Assembly (NCBI GenBank): GCA_002717515.1
Contig: PBEC01000019.1
Location: 1-63,671, forward strand
DNA: 63,671 nucleotides
DNA from: Flavobacteriales bacterium
Lineage (GTDB): Bacteria; Bacteroidota; Bacteroidia; Flavobacteriales_C; GCA-002722245
Direction: 5' to 3'
The translations under genes were made by a program, and so were the position numbers. The first letter of the stretch is position 1. Each line of letters opens with the position of its first letter. Shown here one piece after another: positions 46,800-55,084 of the stretch. The notes under the pieces are model-generated. The model made no database searches and was not told the origin of the DNA. It worked only from the letters and a program-made list of their open reading frames with translations.

Positions 46800-47882
46800 T
46801 TAAGTAGCTTCCCAAGGTTCAATTCTGTAAAAGTAATTTGGGGATTTTACATCGTTGTTCATTTCTGTATGAAAAACTTCAGTTGTTGAGCCTGATATTG
46901 GTGGTACTATCCACGACCAATCAGCTGTTATTTCACGACCTTCCTTCTTTTCTTTTTTTATGAACTGCATAAATTGTTTTGATGCAGTATGGTGGTCAAC
47001 AATTTTAACTCCTGATTTTTTAAATGAATATAAAACAGCATAATTGAGTTCAACGATTGCTCTATCTTTCCATAGGCTATTTTTGTCTCTAAAATTTAAA
47101 CCCATTATTTTAGCAACTTCAGGAAGAATATTGTAGCGTTTTTCATCGCCAAAGTCTCGTGCACCAATTTCTGTTCCCATATACCAACCATTAAATGGAG
47201 CTGCTTTAAATTCAATACCACCTATTTCTAAAATCATATTGGATATAATTGGAGTTGAATACCATTGTAATTGTAAATCCTGGAAAGACTTTATTTCAGG
47301 ATGTTCAATAGGAATAATTTTGATTATTTTTTGAGGTATTTCGCGCCAAGTTGGAGCTTCGTTACCAATTTGGATAACAAGTGGTAAAATATCAAATTTT
47401 CCCATTTTAGGCTTCCAACCTAATTTTATACACTCATTCGTAAATTCGAGTTGTTTTGGATCACCTATAATCGTTCCATCAGAATTTTGATAACCTGCAA
47501 AACTCAACAGTTGAGGATTCCATATAATGATTTCTGTTTCTGGACTAAAAACGGTAATGGTTGATTTTATATTACCGCCATTGGTTGAAGATTCAATATG
47601 TCTAAAAAGTGCTTCAAAAATAGAATCTTCAGAATTTAAATTTCTTTCATCAAAAACATCCATGGCTCGCCAAAAAAGCCTTCCAATACATTTGTTGGAA
47701 TTGCGCCAGGCAACTTTTGTACCGTAATTTAACTCAAAATCTAAAAGATGGTAGGTTCCGTTATCCTTGATTGAATTTTTTACTTCATTCCATCGATTTT
47801 CATACAAATGTTCTTTATCTAATTCTCTGTAGCAGAGTTTTAAATACATTTCAGCTTTTTCAAGAAGATTTGTTTCACACAT
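46800..47882 (-). CDS. nos: bacterial nitric oxide synthase, oxygenase domain only
   Basis: A 360-residue protein that runs colinearly with bacterial NOS oxygenases, which oxidise L-arginine to citrulline and NO at a thiolate-bound heme with a pterin. The heme ligand is C65 in AWRNSNKCIGRLFW (58-71). The arginine-binding glutamate is E238 in FNGWYMGTEIGARDF (230-244). VELNYAVLYSF and IVDHHTASKQF (295-304) are conserved, and DWSWIVPPISGS (321-332) carries the pterin-stacking tryptophan. There is no N-terminal zinc hook and no reductase or calmodulin part, as in Gram-positive bNOS, so a separate reductase must supply electrons; none is adjacent. Family known best from Bacillus and Staphylococcus; sporadic in Bacteroidota as far as I know. 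Single gene between tRNA-Leu and the ABC-ppx-ntrC operon. Confidence 0.93.
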   Translation of the reverse strand: MCETNLLEKAEMYLKLCYRELDKEHLYENRWNEVKNSIKDNGTYHLLDFELNYGTKVAWRNSNKCIGRLFWRAMDVFDERNLNSEDSIFEALFRHIESSTNGGNIKSTITVFSPETEIIIWNPQLLSFAGYQNSDGTIIGDPKQLEFTNECIKLGWKPKMGKFDILPLVIQIGNEAPTWREIPQKIIKIIPIEHPEIKSFQDLQLQWYSTPIISNMILEIGGIEFKAAPFNGWYMGTEIGARDFGDEKRYNILPEVAKIMGLNFRDKNSLWKDRAIVELNYAVLYSFKKSGVKIVDHHTASKQFMQFIKKEKKEGREITADWSWIVPPISGSTTEVFHTEMNNDVKSPNYFYRIEPWEAT

Positions 47883-47933
47883 CTCTTAGCGAAATTAAGA
47901 AAATTGTTTTTTAATAAAATGTTATTCAGGCTA

Positions 47934-47951
47934 TTTGAATACGAATTCAAA
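47934..47951. repeat. 18-bp inverted repeat upstream of the NOS gene
   Basis: TTTGAAT-ACGA-ATTCAAA has perfect 7-bp arms around a 4-base spacer, centred about 60 bases upstream of the NOS start codon. Position and symmetry suit a dimeric regulator's operator, but no regulator is known. Nothing else is evident in the 209-bp gap to the next gene. Confidence 0.4.
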
Positions 47952-48091
47952 GTATCTTGGTTACTAATGTGTTTCAACAAAAGCTAAGGCAATGAGATCA
48001 CATTAGCAAATTTTTGAAAGAAATAGATTTGGATTTATTGATACATTTCCAATAAAATAAGTTTGATATTTTTCATGGTGATGTTTTGATT

Positions 48092-49267
48092 TTAGCTTTG
48101 ACTAAGAGGTCTCGCAAAGTCAATTACATCTTTTTCAGTTATTTCATTATTACAGAGTATAATTAATCGCTCCATTACATTTCTAAATTCTCTTATATTT
48201 CCTGTCCAATTAATTTTTTGCAATTCTTTGATTCCATCATCGTTTACTTTTTTTAGAGCAACTCCGTGGTCTTCGCAAATTTGCTTGGAAAAGAATTCGG
48301 CTAAAAGAGGAATATCTTCTTTTCGTTCATTTAAGGATGGATTTTGAATAACAATTACACTCAATCTGTGATATAGATCCTCTCTAAAATTACCTTTTTC
48401 GATTTCTTCTTTTAAATCCTTGTTGGTTGCTGCAACCACTCTAACATTAACCTTTATTTCTTTCTCTCCACCCACTCGAGTAATTCTGTTTTCTTGAAGA
48501 GCTCTTAAAACTTTAGCTTGTGCAGATAGACTCATATCCCCAATTTCATCGAGAAAGAGTGTTCCTCCATTCGCATTTTCAAAGTTTCCTTTTCTTTGTT
48601 TATGAGCAGAAGTAAATGCTCCTTTCTCATGTCCAAATAATTCGGATTCGATAAGTTCTGAAGGTATCGCAGCACAATTTACCTCAATTAATGGTGATTT
48701 AGCTCTTATGCTTTTTTCGTGTATTTGACGAGCAACAAGTTCTTTCCCTGAGCCATTTCCTCCTGTAATCAGCACTCTAGCATCTGTACTTGCTACTTTG
48801 TTAATTACATCAATAACATCTTTAATTGCCTTTGATTCTCCAATGATATTAGCGGACTTAACCTTATTCAGTTTCTTTTTTAAAACTTTAGTTTCCTGAA
48901 CAAGCTCTTTTTTGTCCATTGCATTTCGAACGGTTACTAACAGCCTATTCAAATCCGGAGGTTTAGGTAAGTAATCGAAAGCACCCTTTTTAAGTGCATC
49001 AACAGCAGTATCAATGGTTCCATGTCCAGATATCATTACGATGGCAGGATCATAGGTAAGTTCTTGGATTTTTTCTAAAACTTCCAAACCATCCATTTTA
49101 GGCATTTTTATATCACAAAGAATTACATCATATTCATTTTCTTGGGCCATTTTTAAACCGTCTTCTCCGTTTTCAGCCTGATCGACTTGAAATTTTTCAA
49201 ATTCAAGAATCTCACAAAGTGTTCTTCTTATTGGTCTCTCATCATCAATTACTAATATTTTTCCCAT
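48092..49267 (-). CDS. NtrC-type sigma-54-dependent response regulator lacking a DNA-binding domain
   Basis: A 391-residue regulator: receiver domain 1-115 with phospho-acceptor D52 (VILCDIKMPKMDG) and an AAA+ sigma-54 activation domain (about 140-375). Walker A is at 169-176 (GGNGSGKE) and Walker B at 236-241 (TLFLDE). The sigma-54 contact loop reads GAFTSA (216-221), not the usual GAFTGA. The protein stops right after the AAA+ lid (NVMERLIILCNNEITEKD), so there is no C-terminal Fis-type helix-turn-helix. It must act from solution or through a partner. It is the last gene of ABC-permease-ppx-ntrC (11 bases after ppx). No histidine kinase is near. Confidence 0.9.
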   Translation of the reverse strand: MGKILVIDDERPIRRTLCEILEFEKFQVDQAENGEDGLKMAQENEYDVILCDIKMPKMDGLEVLEKIQELTYDPAIVMISGHGTIDTAVDALKKGAFDYLPKPPDLNRLLVTVRNAMDKKELVQETKVLKKKLNKVKSANIIGESKAIKDVIDVINKVASTDARVLITGGNGSGKELVARQIHEKSIRAKSPLIEVNCAAIPSELIESELFGHEKGAFTSAHKQRKGNFENANGGTLFLDEIGDMSLSAQAKVLRALQENRITRVGGEKEIKVNVRVVAATNKDLKEEIEKGNFREDLYHRLSVIVIQNPSLNERKEDIPLLAEFFSKQICEDHGVALKKVNDDGIKELQKINWTGNIREFRNVMERLIILCNNEITEKDVIDFARPLSQS

Positions 49268-49278
49268 TCCTGTTTTAT

Positions 49279-50211
49279 TTAATGTGTGAAACAGTTTAAA
49301 AATTCGTTTGCTACTCCTTCTTTCAAGGCGTATCTTGCCAGCTTAAACTGTTGAATTTGCAACTTTTTAAGAACATAATCAACAAGCATCGTGCCAACAA
49401 CAATCATAGGTGCTCTTTCTTTAATTAAGCCAGGTAATTCTCGTCGTTCATCAAGAGTTAGTTGAACAATATTTTCTTTGATTTTTTCAAATTCCAAAAG
49501 GTTTAATTCATACTCTGTCGAATGAATAAGCTTTTCAGGTTCGTTTAAGTTACTCGCAATCATTTTAGCCATAGACGTGAATGCCCCGGATGAACCGATT
49601 AAAATTTCAACTTCAAAATCATGAGCAGTTTTAATTACTTCACTCAATGTATTCTCGAGATGATTTTCAATGGCATCTAATTCCTGCTCAAGAATAGGAT
49701 CTGATTTGTGAAACCTTTCAAATAATCTTGCAGCACCTACCTCAATACTTTTTTTCCAAAAAACTTGATGCCTGTCGCAAATTATGAATTCGGTACTCCC
49801 TCCTCCAACATCCATTAATAAAACTGGATTGCTCCCGAAGTTTGTAGCTTCTTTTGCACCATTGTAAATATATTGAGCCTCTTGATTTCCATTAATGACT
49901 TTTATTTCAATGCCTGTGAGCGACTTTACCTTTTTTACAAAATCGTTTCCGTTTTTAGCATTCCTAACAGCCGAGGTGGCAACAGCAATAACCTTGGAAA
50001 CACCCCATTCTTCACTGATTTTTTTGAATTTTTTAATCGTTGTTAAACCTCTCAGGATTGCATCGTTTTGAATCTTATTGTCATTGATTCCTCCTTGTCC
50101 CAAAAAGACAAATTCTTTATGGATGGCTAGTGGAATAAGTCTTCTGTTTGGCTTATGAGCAACTAATAAATTAAAAGTATTTGTACCGATATCTATTACT
50201 GCAACATTCAT
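49279..50211 (-). CDS. Ppx/GppA family phosphatase (exopolyphosphatase-like)
   Basis: A 310-residue ASKHA-fold enzyme. The phosphate-1 loop DIGTNTFNLLVA is at 6-17, and the phosphate-2 loop LLMDVGGGSTEFI near 127-139. Family members release phosphate from polyphosphate or convert pppGpp to ppGpp. This short form lacks the C-terminal HD-type half of E. coli Ppx/GppA, so the substrate cannot be fixed. Its start overlaps the end of the ABC permease gene by 4 bases. Confidence 0.9.
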   Translation of the reverse strand: MNVAVIDIGTNTFNLLVAHKPNRRLIPLAIHKEFVFLGQGGINDNKIQNDAILRGLTTIKKFKKISEEWGVSKVIAVATSAVRNAKNGNDFVKKVKSLTGIEIKVINGNQEAQYIYNGAKEATNFGSNPVLLMDVGGGSTEFIICDRHQVFWKKSIEVGAARLFERFHKSDPILEQELDAIENHLENTLSEVIKTAHDFEVEILIGSSGAFTSMAKMIASNLNEPEKLIHSTEYELNLLEFEKIKENIVQLTLDERRELPGLIKERAPMIVVGTMLVDYVLKKLQIQQFKLARYALKEGVANEFLNCFTH

Positions 50212-51551
50212 GATTTACTTTGTTTAAACGACTTCCAAATATTACGATAACTTAACTTTTGACCGTACATTAAAATGGCTGTTTTATAAACCTTAGCAGC
50301 AAATCGAGTACTCAGCCAAACAGTTCCAAACAATAAAACAATTGAAATTACTAATTGCCACCAATCCGTTTCCCAATTCATAAAGGGTAATCGTGAGGCC
50401 ATAACCACAGGAGATGTCAATGGAAACATTGAGGTATAATAAACCAATTCAGAATTTGGATTTTCCATAATTGTAAAAGCAATAATCATACTAATAATTA
50501 TCGGTACGGTAATAGGTAATATGTATTGCTGTATTTCCGTATCAGGATTTGCAGCGGAACCAAGTGCAGCAAAAAATGAAGCGTATAGAAGAAAACCACC
50601 AATAAATAAGAAGGGGATTACTAGTAAGAATGTAGGAAGAAAAGCTTGTAATCCTTCAATCGCATAAACAGTATCGATCTGTTCGGGTGTTAAAGTTGGT
50701 AAATTTGCCTTTATAAATTTACCTTCGCTATCCATCATCATTATTTGGTCATTTACCAATGCGGAGGCATCAATATCCAAGACGGATTGAACGATACTGA
50801 ATATAATTATTGCAGCAAATATTATTATTGAGAATTGTGTTATTCCAACTAAACCAATACCTATAATTTTTCCCCACATTAATTTTACAGGTTTTATAGA
50901 AGATAAAATGATTTCAATAATTCTATTAGCCTTTTCTTCTAATACACCTTTCATAACCTGAACGCCATATATCAAGACAAGAAGATACATTAAAAGGCCT
51001 ACTGCTAAAGATAGATATGATTTTACCTCTGGGTTCACACCAACCCCTTCGTATTGAATGTTACAAGCATCTCCAAGACGATTATCAATTTCTTCAAGAT
51101 TTAGGTTGGTTAATCTGAATACTTGAATTTTTCTAAAGAGATCAAAACAATCATTCTTTATAGTTTTTATTACCCCTGGGCCAGGATGCCCATTATTATA
51201 TAGCTGTCCGGGACTATTTGAAACCACTCCAAAATTTTTATTCAAATGAAGAACAAGTGTGTCTTTTGAATTTTCATATCTATCGGCAACTTCTTCAATT
51301 GTTGAAGCTATCGGCATGTTTATGTATTTTAAGTATTTTGAGCTTTTATTGTTTTCCAATAAATTTCCTAAAGTAAGAGTGTTGTCAACAATCAATACTG
51401 TTTTTTGCCTGAAAGTAGATTCTTGAATAATAATGGGCGCAATAACCAGACCAGCGATAATAAATGGAGAAATTATAGATAGGAGAACAAAAGATTTTTT
51501 TTGTACTCTGGTTTTATATTCTCTTTTAAGGACTAATCTTAGTTTACTCAT
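50208..51551 (-). CDS. ABC transporter permease (ABC-2/NatB-like)
   Basis: A 447-residue membrane protein with one N-terminal membrane segment (about 22-45), a large periplasmic loop (45-175), then about five or six further segments. This is the layout of NatB-type ABC-2 exporters. The stretch KGVLEEKANRIIEIILSSIKPVKLMWGKIIGIGLVGITQF is the family coupling region. NatAB-like systems move sodium or peptides outward, but the substrate is unknown here. It overlaps the ATPase gene by 8 bases and ppx by 4. Confidence 0.88.
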   Translation of the reverse strand: MSKLRLVLKREYKTRVQKKSFVLLSIISPFIIAGLVIAPIIIQESTFRQKTVLIVDNTLTLGNLLENNKSSKYLKYINMPIASTIEEVADRYENSKDTLVLHLNKNFGVVSNSPGQLYNNGHPGPGVIKTIKNDCFDLFRKIQVFRLTNLNLEEIDNRLGDACNIQYEGVGVNPEVKSYLSLAVGLLMYLLVLIYGVQVMKGVLEEKANRIIEIILSSIKPVKLMWGKIIGIGLVGITQFSIIIFAAIIIFSIVQSVLDIDASALVNDQIMMMDSEGKFIKANLPTLTPEQIDTVYAIEGLQAFLPTFLLVIPFLFIGGFLLYASFFAALGSAANPDTEIQQYILPITVPIIISMIIAFTIMENPNSELVYYTSMFPLTSPVVMASRLPFMNWETDWWQLVISIVLLFGTVWLSTRFAAKVYKTAILMYGQKLSYRNIWKSFKQSKS

Positions 51552-52512
51552 TTGAATTTGATTTATTCATTGTATCATTAGGCTCATTAGATTCTGCAAC
51601 TGCCTTAATAAAAATATCATGCATTTTTGCAGAAGATTCGTAAACAGATTTTATTTCGCAACCCTGTACTATATTTTTGATTAACTCGTTTATTGAGTTT
51701 TGTCCTGTTGGACAAACGGTTACTTTAAATTCCGTTTTAGAAATTTCTTCTTTTTTCAAAAGTTCAAAGCCAGTCCAGAGGGCATTTGTAAAAGTAATCA
51801 TGTTACCTATGAAATGGATATCAAAGGTGTTTTTACTGAATTTCTTTTTGATTTCTTCAATGGGACCTTCTATAACCGTTTCAGATTGATTAATTAAAGT
51901 TATATAGTCACAAATTTCTTCTACACTTTGCATATTATGCGTAGAAAAAATTATTGTCGTACCTCTTTCCTTTAGCTCAAGTATTTCTTGTTTGATTAAT
52001 TCTGTATTAATCGGATCAAAACCTGAAAATGGCTCGTCTAAAATCAAAAGATCAGGCTCATGGACTACGGTAACAATAAATTGAATTTTTTGAGCCATAC
52101 CTTTTGATAGGTCTTCTACTTTTTTATTCCACCAATCCAGAATGTCAAATTTGTCAAACCAATGGTGAAGTTTTTTTTGTGCTTCAGTTTTTGACATTCC
52201 TTTGAGCTGAGCAAGGTACATGGCCTGCTCCCCAACTTTCATTTTTTTATACAAACCTCGTTCTTCAGGTAGATAACCAATTTTTTGTATGTGTTCTTCA
52301 CTCAAAGGCTTGTTGTAAAACAAGATTTCTCCCTTATCTGGTTTTGATATTTGATTAATCAACCTTATGAAGGTTGTTTTTCCAGCTCCATTTGGTCCAA
52401 GTAAGCCGTATATAGATCCTTTAGGTATTTTTATACTGACTTTATTTAAAGCTGTATGATTGTGGTATCTTTTTACAACTTTTTGGGCTTTTATAATGTA
52501 TTTAATTGCCAT
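51544..52512 (-). CDS. ABC transporter ATP-binding protein (NatA-like)
   Basis: A 322-residue ABC ATPase. Walker A GPNGAGKT is at 39-46, the signature LSKGMAQKIQF follows, then Walker B LLILDEPFSGFDP and the H-loop TIIFSTHNMQSV. A C-terminal extension (about 225-322) is typical of NatA/CcmA-like exporter ATPases. It forms the exporter with the permease encoded next. It is first gene of the four-gene operon; upstream lies a 128-bp gap with a possible tiny ORF. Confidence 0.93.
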   Translation of the reverse strand: MAIKYIIKAQKVVKRYHNHTALNKVSIKIPKGSIYGLLGPNGAGKTTFIRLINQISKPDKGEILFYNKPLSEEHIQKIGYLPEERGLYKKMKVGEQAMYLAQLKGMSKTEAQKKLHHWFDKFDILDWWNKKVEDLSKGMAQKIQFIVTVVHEPDLLILDEPFSGFDPINTELIKQEILELKERGTTIIFSTHNMQSVEEICDYITLINQSETVIEGPIEEIKKKFSKNTFDIHFIGNMITFTNALWTGFELLKKEEISKTEFKVTVCPTGQNSINELIKNIVQGCEIKSVYESSAKMHDIFIKAVAESNEPNDTMNKSNSNE

Positions 52513-52538
52513 ATTCCTAACGAACTAAAATAAAGAAA

Positions 52539-52637
52539 ATGCGGGAAGATTTAATTGAAGAAAACGAAGTTTATTTCGATTCAATTATTATGAGAACGGA
52601 TCAATTAATAAAAATAGAAGTAAAGTTTTGTAGATAA
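52539..52637 (+). CDS. possible 32-residue small protein (doubtful)
   Basis: An ATG-started frame (MREDLIEENEVYFDS...) runs to TAA 3 bases before the A-run of the terminator at 52641. It lies divergent from the ABC ATPase gene. There is no homology I recognise and no convincing promoter, so it may be chance. Confidence 0.15.
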   Translation: MREDLIEENEVYFDSIIMRTDQLIKIEVKFCR

Positions 52638-52640
52638 AAT

Positions 52641-52668
52641 AAAAAAGCCTCTTTCAAGAGGCTTTTTT
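52641..52668. terminator. terminator after dnaJ (works both ways)
   Basis: AAAAAAGCCTCTT and AAGAGGCTTTTTT form a 13-bp stem around TC, with T- and A-runs on the two sides. It directly follows the dnaJ stop on the minus strand. Confidence 0.9.
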
Positions 52669-53820
52669 TTAATTAAAATATTCTTTAACGCGTTCGAAAA
52701 ATCCTTTATCTTTTTTACCTGGTTTAGGGATGAAGTTTTCAGATTCTCGTAATTTCTCAAGTATTTTCTTTTCTTCTGATGAAAGTTTTTGAGGTGTCCA
52801 TACGTTAACGTTGACGATAATATCACCAGTGCCATAAGCATTTACACTAGGTAAACCCTTACCTCTTAGTCTTAGGAGTTTTCCTGATTGTGTTCCCTCT
52901 TCAAGTTTTATTTTAACTTTTCCTTTTAAAGTAGGAACTACAATTTGTGTCCCAAGTGCAACGTCCGCAAAGTTTACAAAGAGATCATAATGTAAATTCT
53001 GTCCTTCTCTTTGAAAATACTCATGGGGTTTTTCCTCGATTACAACCAATAAGTCACCGGCAACACCGCCACGAGTACCCATATTCCCTTGACCGCTTAC
53101 TTGAAGCTGCATACCATCTTCTACACCTGCGGGTATATTAATGGGTATTACAGCCTCACCTCTTTCAACACCTTTACCATTACATTTTTTACATTTATCA
53201 GTAATTACACTTCCTTCACCATTACAGGTTGGACAAGTAGATGATGTTTGCATTTGGCCCAAAAAAGTATTGGTTACTCGAGTCACCTGACCTGTCCCGT
53301 TACAGGTGCCACAAGTTGAATGACCACTAGATCCCTCAGCTCCTGACCCGTTGCAACTGTCGCAAACGTTATCCTTAGTTACTTTAACCTTTTTTTCAAC
53401 TCCTTCTGCAATTTCTTCTAAGGTTAATGCAACTTTAATTCTAATGTTGGAACCTCTGTTTACTCTTCTACTTCCTCTTGACCTTCCATTTCCACCACCA
53501 AAACCGAAACCTCCAAAAATATCTCCGAAGTTTTCAAAAATATCTTCCATAGACATTCCTCCACCAAAACCTCCGTGACCACCACTTGCAGCGCCTCCTA
53601 AACCAGCGTGTCCAAATTGGTCGTAACGTGCCTTTTTTTGAGCATCGCTGAGAACTTCATATGCCTCAGCGGCTTCTTTGAATTTTTCTTCGGCAACACT
53701 ATCGTTTGGGTTTTTGTCTGGATGATGTTTTATAGCAAGCTTTCTGTAGGCCTTTTTGATTTCTTTATCATCGGCCGATTTACTTACACCCAATACTTCG
53801 TAATAATCTCTCTTTGACAT
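52669..53820 (-). CDS. dnaJ: molecular chaperone DnaJ
   Basis: A 383-residue type I Hsp40, co-chaperone that stimulates DnaK ATPase. J domain 1-70 has the HPD motif at 33-35. A Gly/Phe-rich linker (about 75-125; [21 protein letters not shown]) follows. Four CxxCxGxG zinc repeats ([32 protein letters not shown]) and a C-terminal substrate domain complete it. All parts are present. It lies 10 bases after grpE on the same strand; dnaK is not in the window. Confidence 0.97.
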   Translation of the reverse strand: MSKRDYYEVLGVSKSADDKEIKKAYRKLAIKHHPDKNPNDSVAEEKFKEAAEAYEVLSDAQKKARYDQFGHAGLGGAASGGHGGFGGGMSMEDIFENFGDIFGGFGFGGGNGRSRGSRRVNRGSNIRIKVALTLEEIAEGVEKKVKVTKDNVCDSCNGSGAEGSSGHSTCGTCNGTGQVTRVTNTFLGQMQTSSTCPTCNGEGSVITDKCKKCNGKGVERGEAVIPINIPAGVEDGMQLQVSGQGNMGTRGGVAGDLLVVIEEKPHEYFQREGQNLHYDLFVNFADVALGTQIVVPTLKGKVKIKLEEGTQSGKLLRLRGKGLPSVNAYGTGDIIVNVNVWTPQKLSSEEKKILEKLRESENFIPKPGKKDKGFFERVKEYFN

Positions 53821-53830
53821 AACTTTTATC

Positions 53831-54361
53831 TTATGCTCCTACAACTACTTTAGGAAATCTAATTATTTTTCCGTTTAAAGTATATCCTTTCTCTACGACT
53901 TCAAGAACTTTTCCTTTCAGTTCTTCAGATGGGGCAGGAATGTTTGTAATAGCTTCATGCTCATCGGCATTAAAATCTTGTTCTTTTACATCCATTAATT
54001 CAAGTCCATTTGATTTTAGCGATTTGGTCAGCTTGTCAAAAATCAATTCTAAACCTTCCTTTAAAGAGGCTACATCTTCCGCTCTCTCAATATTGTCTTT
54101 TGCTCTATCTAAGTCGTCCAGTATTGGAAGAATTACTTTGTAAACATCTGCAGCTGCACCTGAAATGAGATCCGCCTTTTCTTTTTGAGTTCTTTTTCTA
54201 AAATTCTCGTATTCTGAGAAAATTCTTAAAAACTTTTCTTCTGCTTGTTGAAGTTTATCTTCCGTAGAAACCTCTTTGGTTTCATTTTTGGAGCTGGAAT
54301 TTTCTTTCTCTTCCTTATTTTTAACTTCTTTCTTCTCTGTTTTTTCTTCTTTATTACCCAT
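53831..54361 (-). CDS. grpE: nucleotide exchange factor GrpE
   Basis: A 176-residue GrpE, which releases ADP from DnaK. A charged, lysine/glutamate-rich N-terminus (1-35) is followed by the long coiled coil (about 38-85; [17 protein letters not shown]). The C-terminal beta domain ends in [19 protein letters not shown], the family signature. First gene of grpE-dnaJ. In the 162-bp gap upstream, TAATTTTG on the minus strand (54488-54481) could be a -7 box, but a -33 TTG at normal spacing is missing. Confidence 0.96.
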   Translation of the reverse strand: MGNKEEKTEKKEVKNKEEKENSSSKNETKEVSTEDKLQQAEEKFLRIFSEYENFRKRTQKEKADLISGAAADVYKVILPILDDLDRAKDNIERAEDVASLKEGLELIFDKLTKSLKSNGLELMDVKEQDFNADEHEAITNIPAPSEELKGKVLEVVEKGYTLNGKIIRFPKVVVGA

Positions 54362-54523
54362 TTATTATTTGTTTGGTAAATTATTTTACTTAAATAAATA
54401 TCAATACCCTTGCCAAACCGTTTTTGTCAATTTTTTAGGACAATGTGACATTAAGTTAACTCTTGCTATTGAAATTTTGGCAAAATTACGATAAAAAAAG
54501 GACAGATTTTACTGCGCAATGCT

Positions 54524-55084
54524 TTAATCTTTTTTATACCTAATGGATTCTAAAAGCTGATCTAATTTATTTCCTTTCAGGTCTTTCCCTATTATTTTTC
54601 CATTTGGATCAATTAAAAAATTACTGGGAATACTGGTTATTTTGTATTTGCCAGCAAGTTCACTATTCCAGAATTTTAAGTCGGAAATGTGCCATGGCCA
54701 GTTAAGTTGATCTTGCGCAATTGCTCGTTCCCATGACTTTTTACTTGCATCTAACGAAACACTAAAGATTTTAAATCCTCTTACTGTTTTGATTTTTCCC
54801 GTCCATGTTTTTTTTACCGGAAAGACAAAGTTGTTGAAGTGTTTAAAGGTTTTTGTTAGATTTCTGTTTTCATATCTGCAGGGTCTGCACCAAGATGCCC
54901 AAAAGTCTATTAGAACATAATTACCTCTCAAGTCTGATAAACTTAGTGTGTCGCCACTTGGAGAAGGACCTTTAAGGTTTGGTGCAATGTTTCCAATATT
55001 TAGTCCCTCTTTTGCTTTTTCTTTTTTCTCGATGAAGCATGAGAACCCAAAAATGATAATAAAAACGAGTATTAAGTTTTTCAT
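54524..55084 (-). CDS. TlpA-like thioredoxin-fold lipoprotein
   Basis: A 186-residue redoxin. The signal ends in a lipobox with C16 (IIFGFSC), so it is probably a lipoprotein facing the periplasm. The active site is WCRPC with C67 and C70. A thioredoxin-fold insertion with a conserved cis-proline region (ITSIPSNFLIDPNG) follows. TlpA/ResA-type proteins reduce disulfides in cytochrome c maturation or other envelope proteins; the partner is not shown here. Its start overlaps the end of murA by 4 bases. Confidence 0.88.
   Translation of the reverse strand: MKNLILVFIIIFGFSCFIEKKEKAKEGLNIGNIAPNLKGPSPSGDTLSLSDLRGNYVLIDFWASWCRPCRYENRNLTKTFKHFNNFVFPVKKTWTGKIKTVRGFKIFSVSLDASKKSWERAIAQDQLNWPWHISDLKFWNSELAGKYKITSIPSNFLIDPNGKIIGKDLKGNKLDQLLESIRYKKD

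Noticed and set aside
46637-46800. tRNA-Leu as an integration site for a mobile element carrying nos
   Set aside because: No repeat of the tRNA 3' end and no integrase or transposase are seen, so only the position is suggestive.
47883-48091. Frameshifted helix-turn-helix of the NtrC-type regulator
   Set aside because: The 209 bases after its stop are AT-rich and contain no Fis-like frame.
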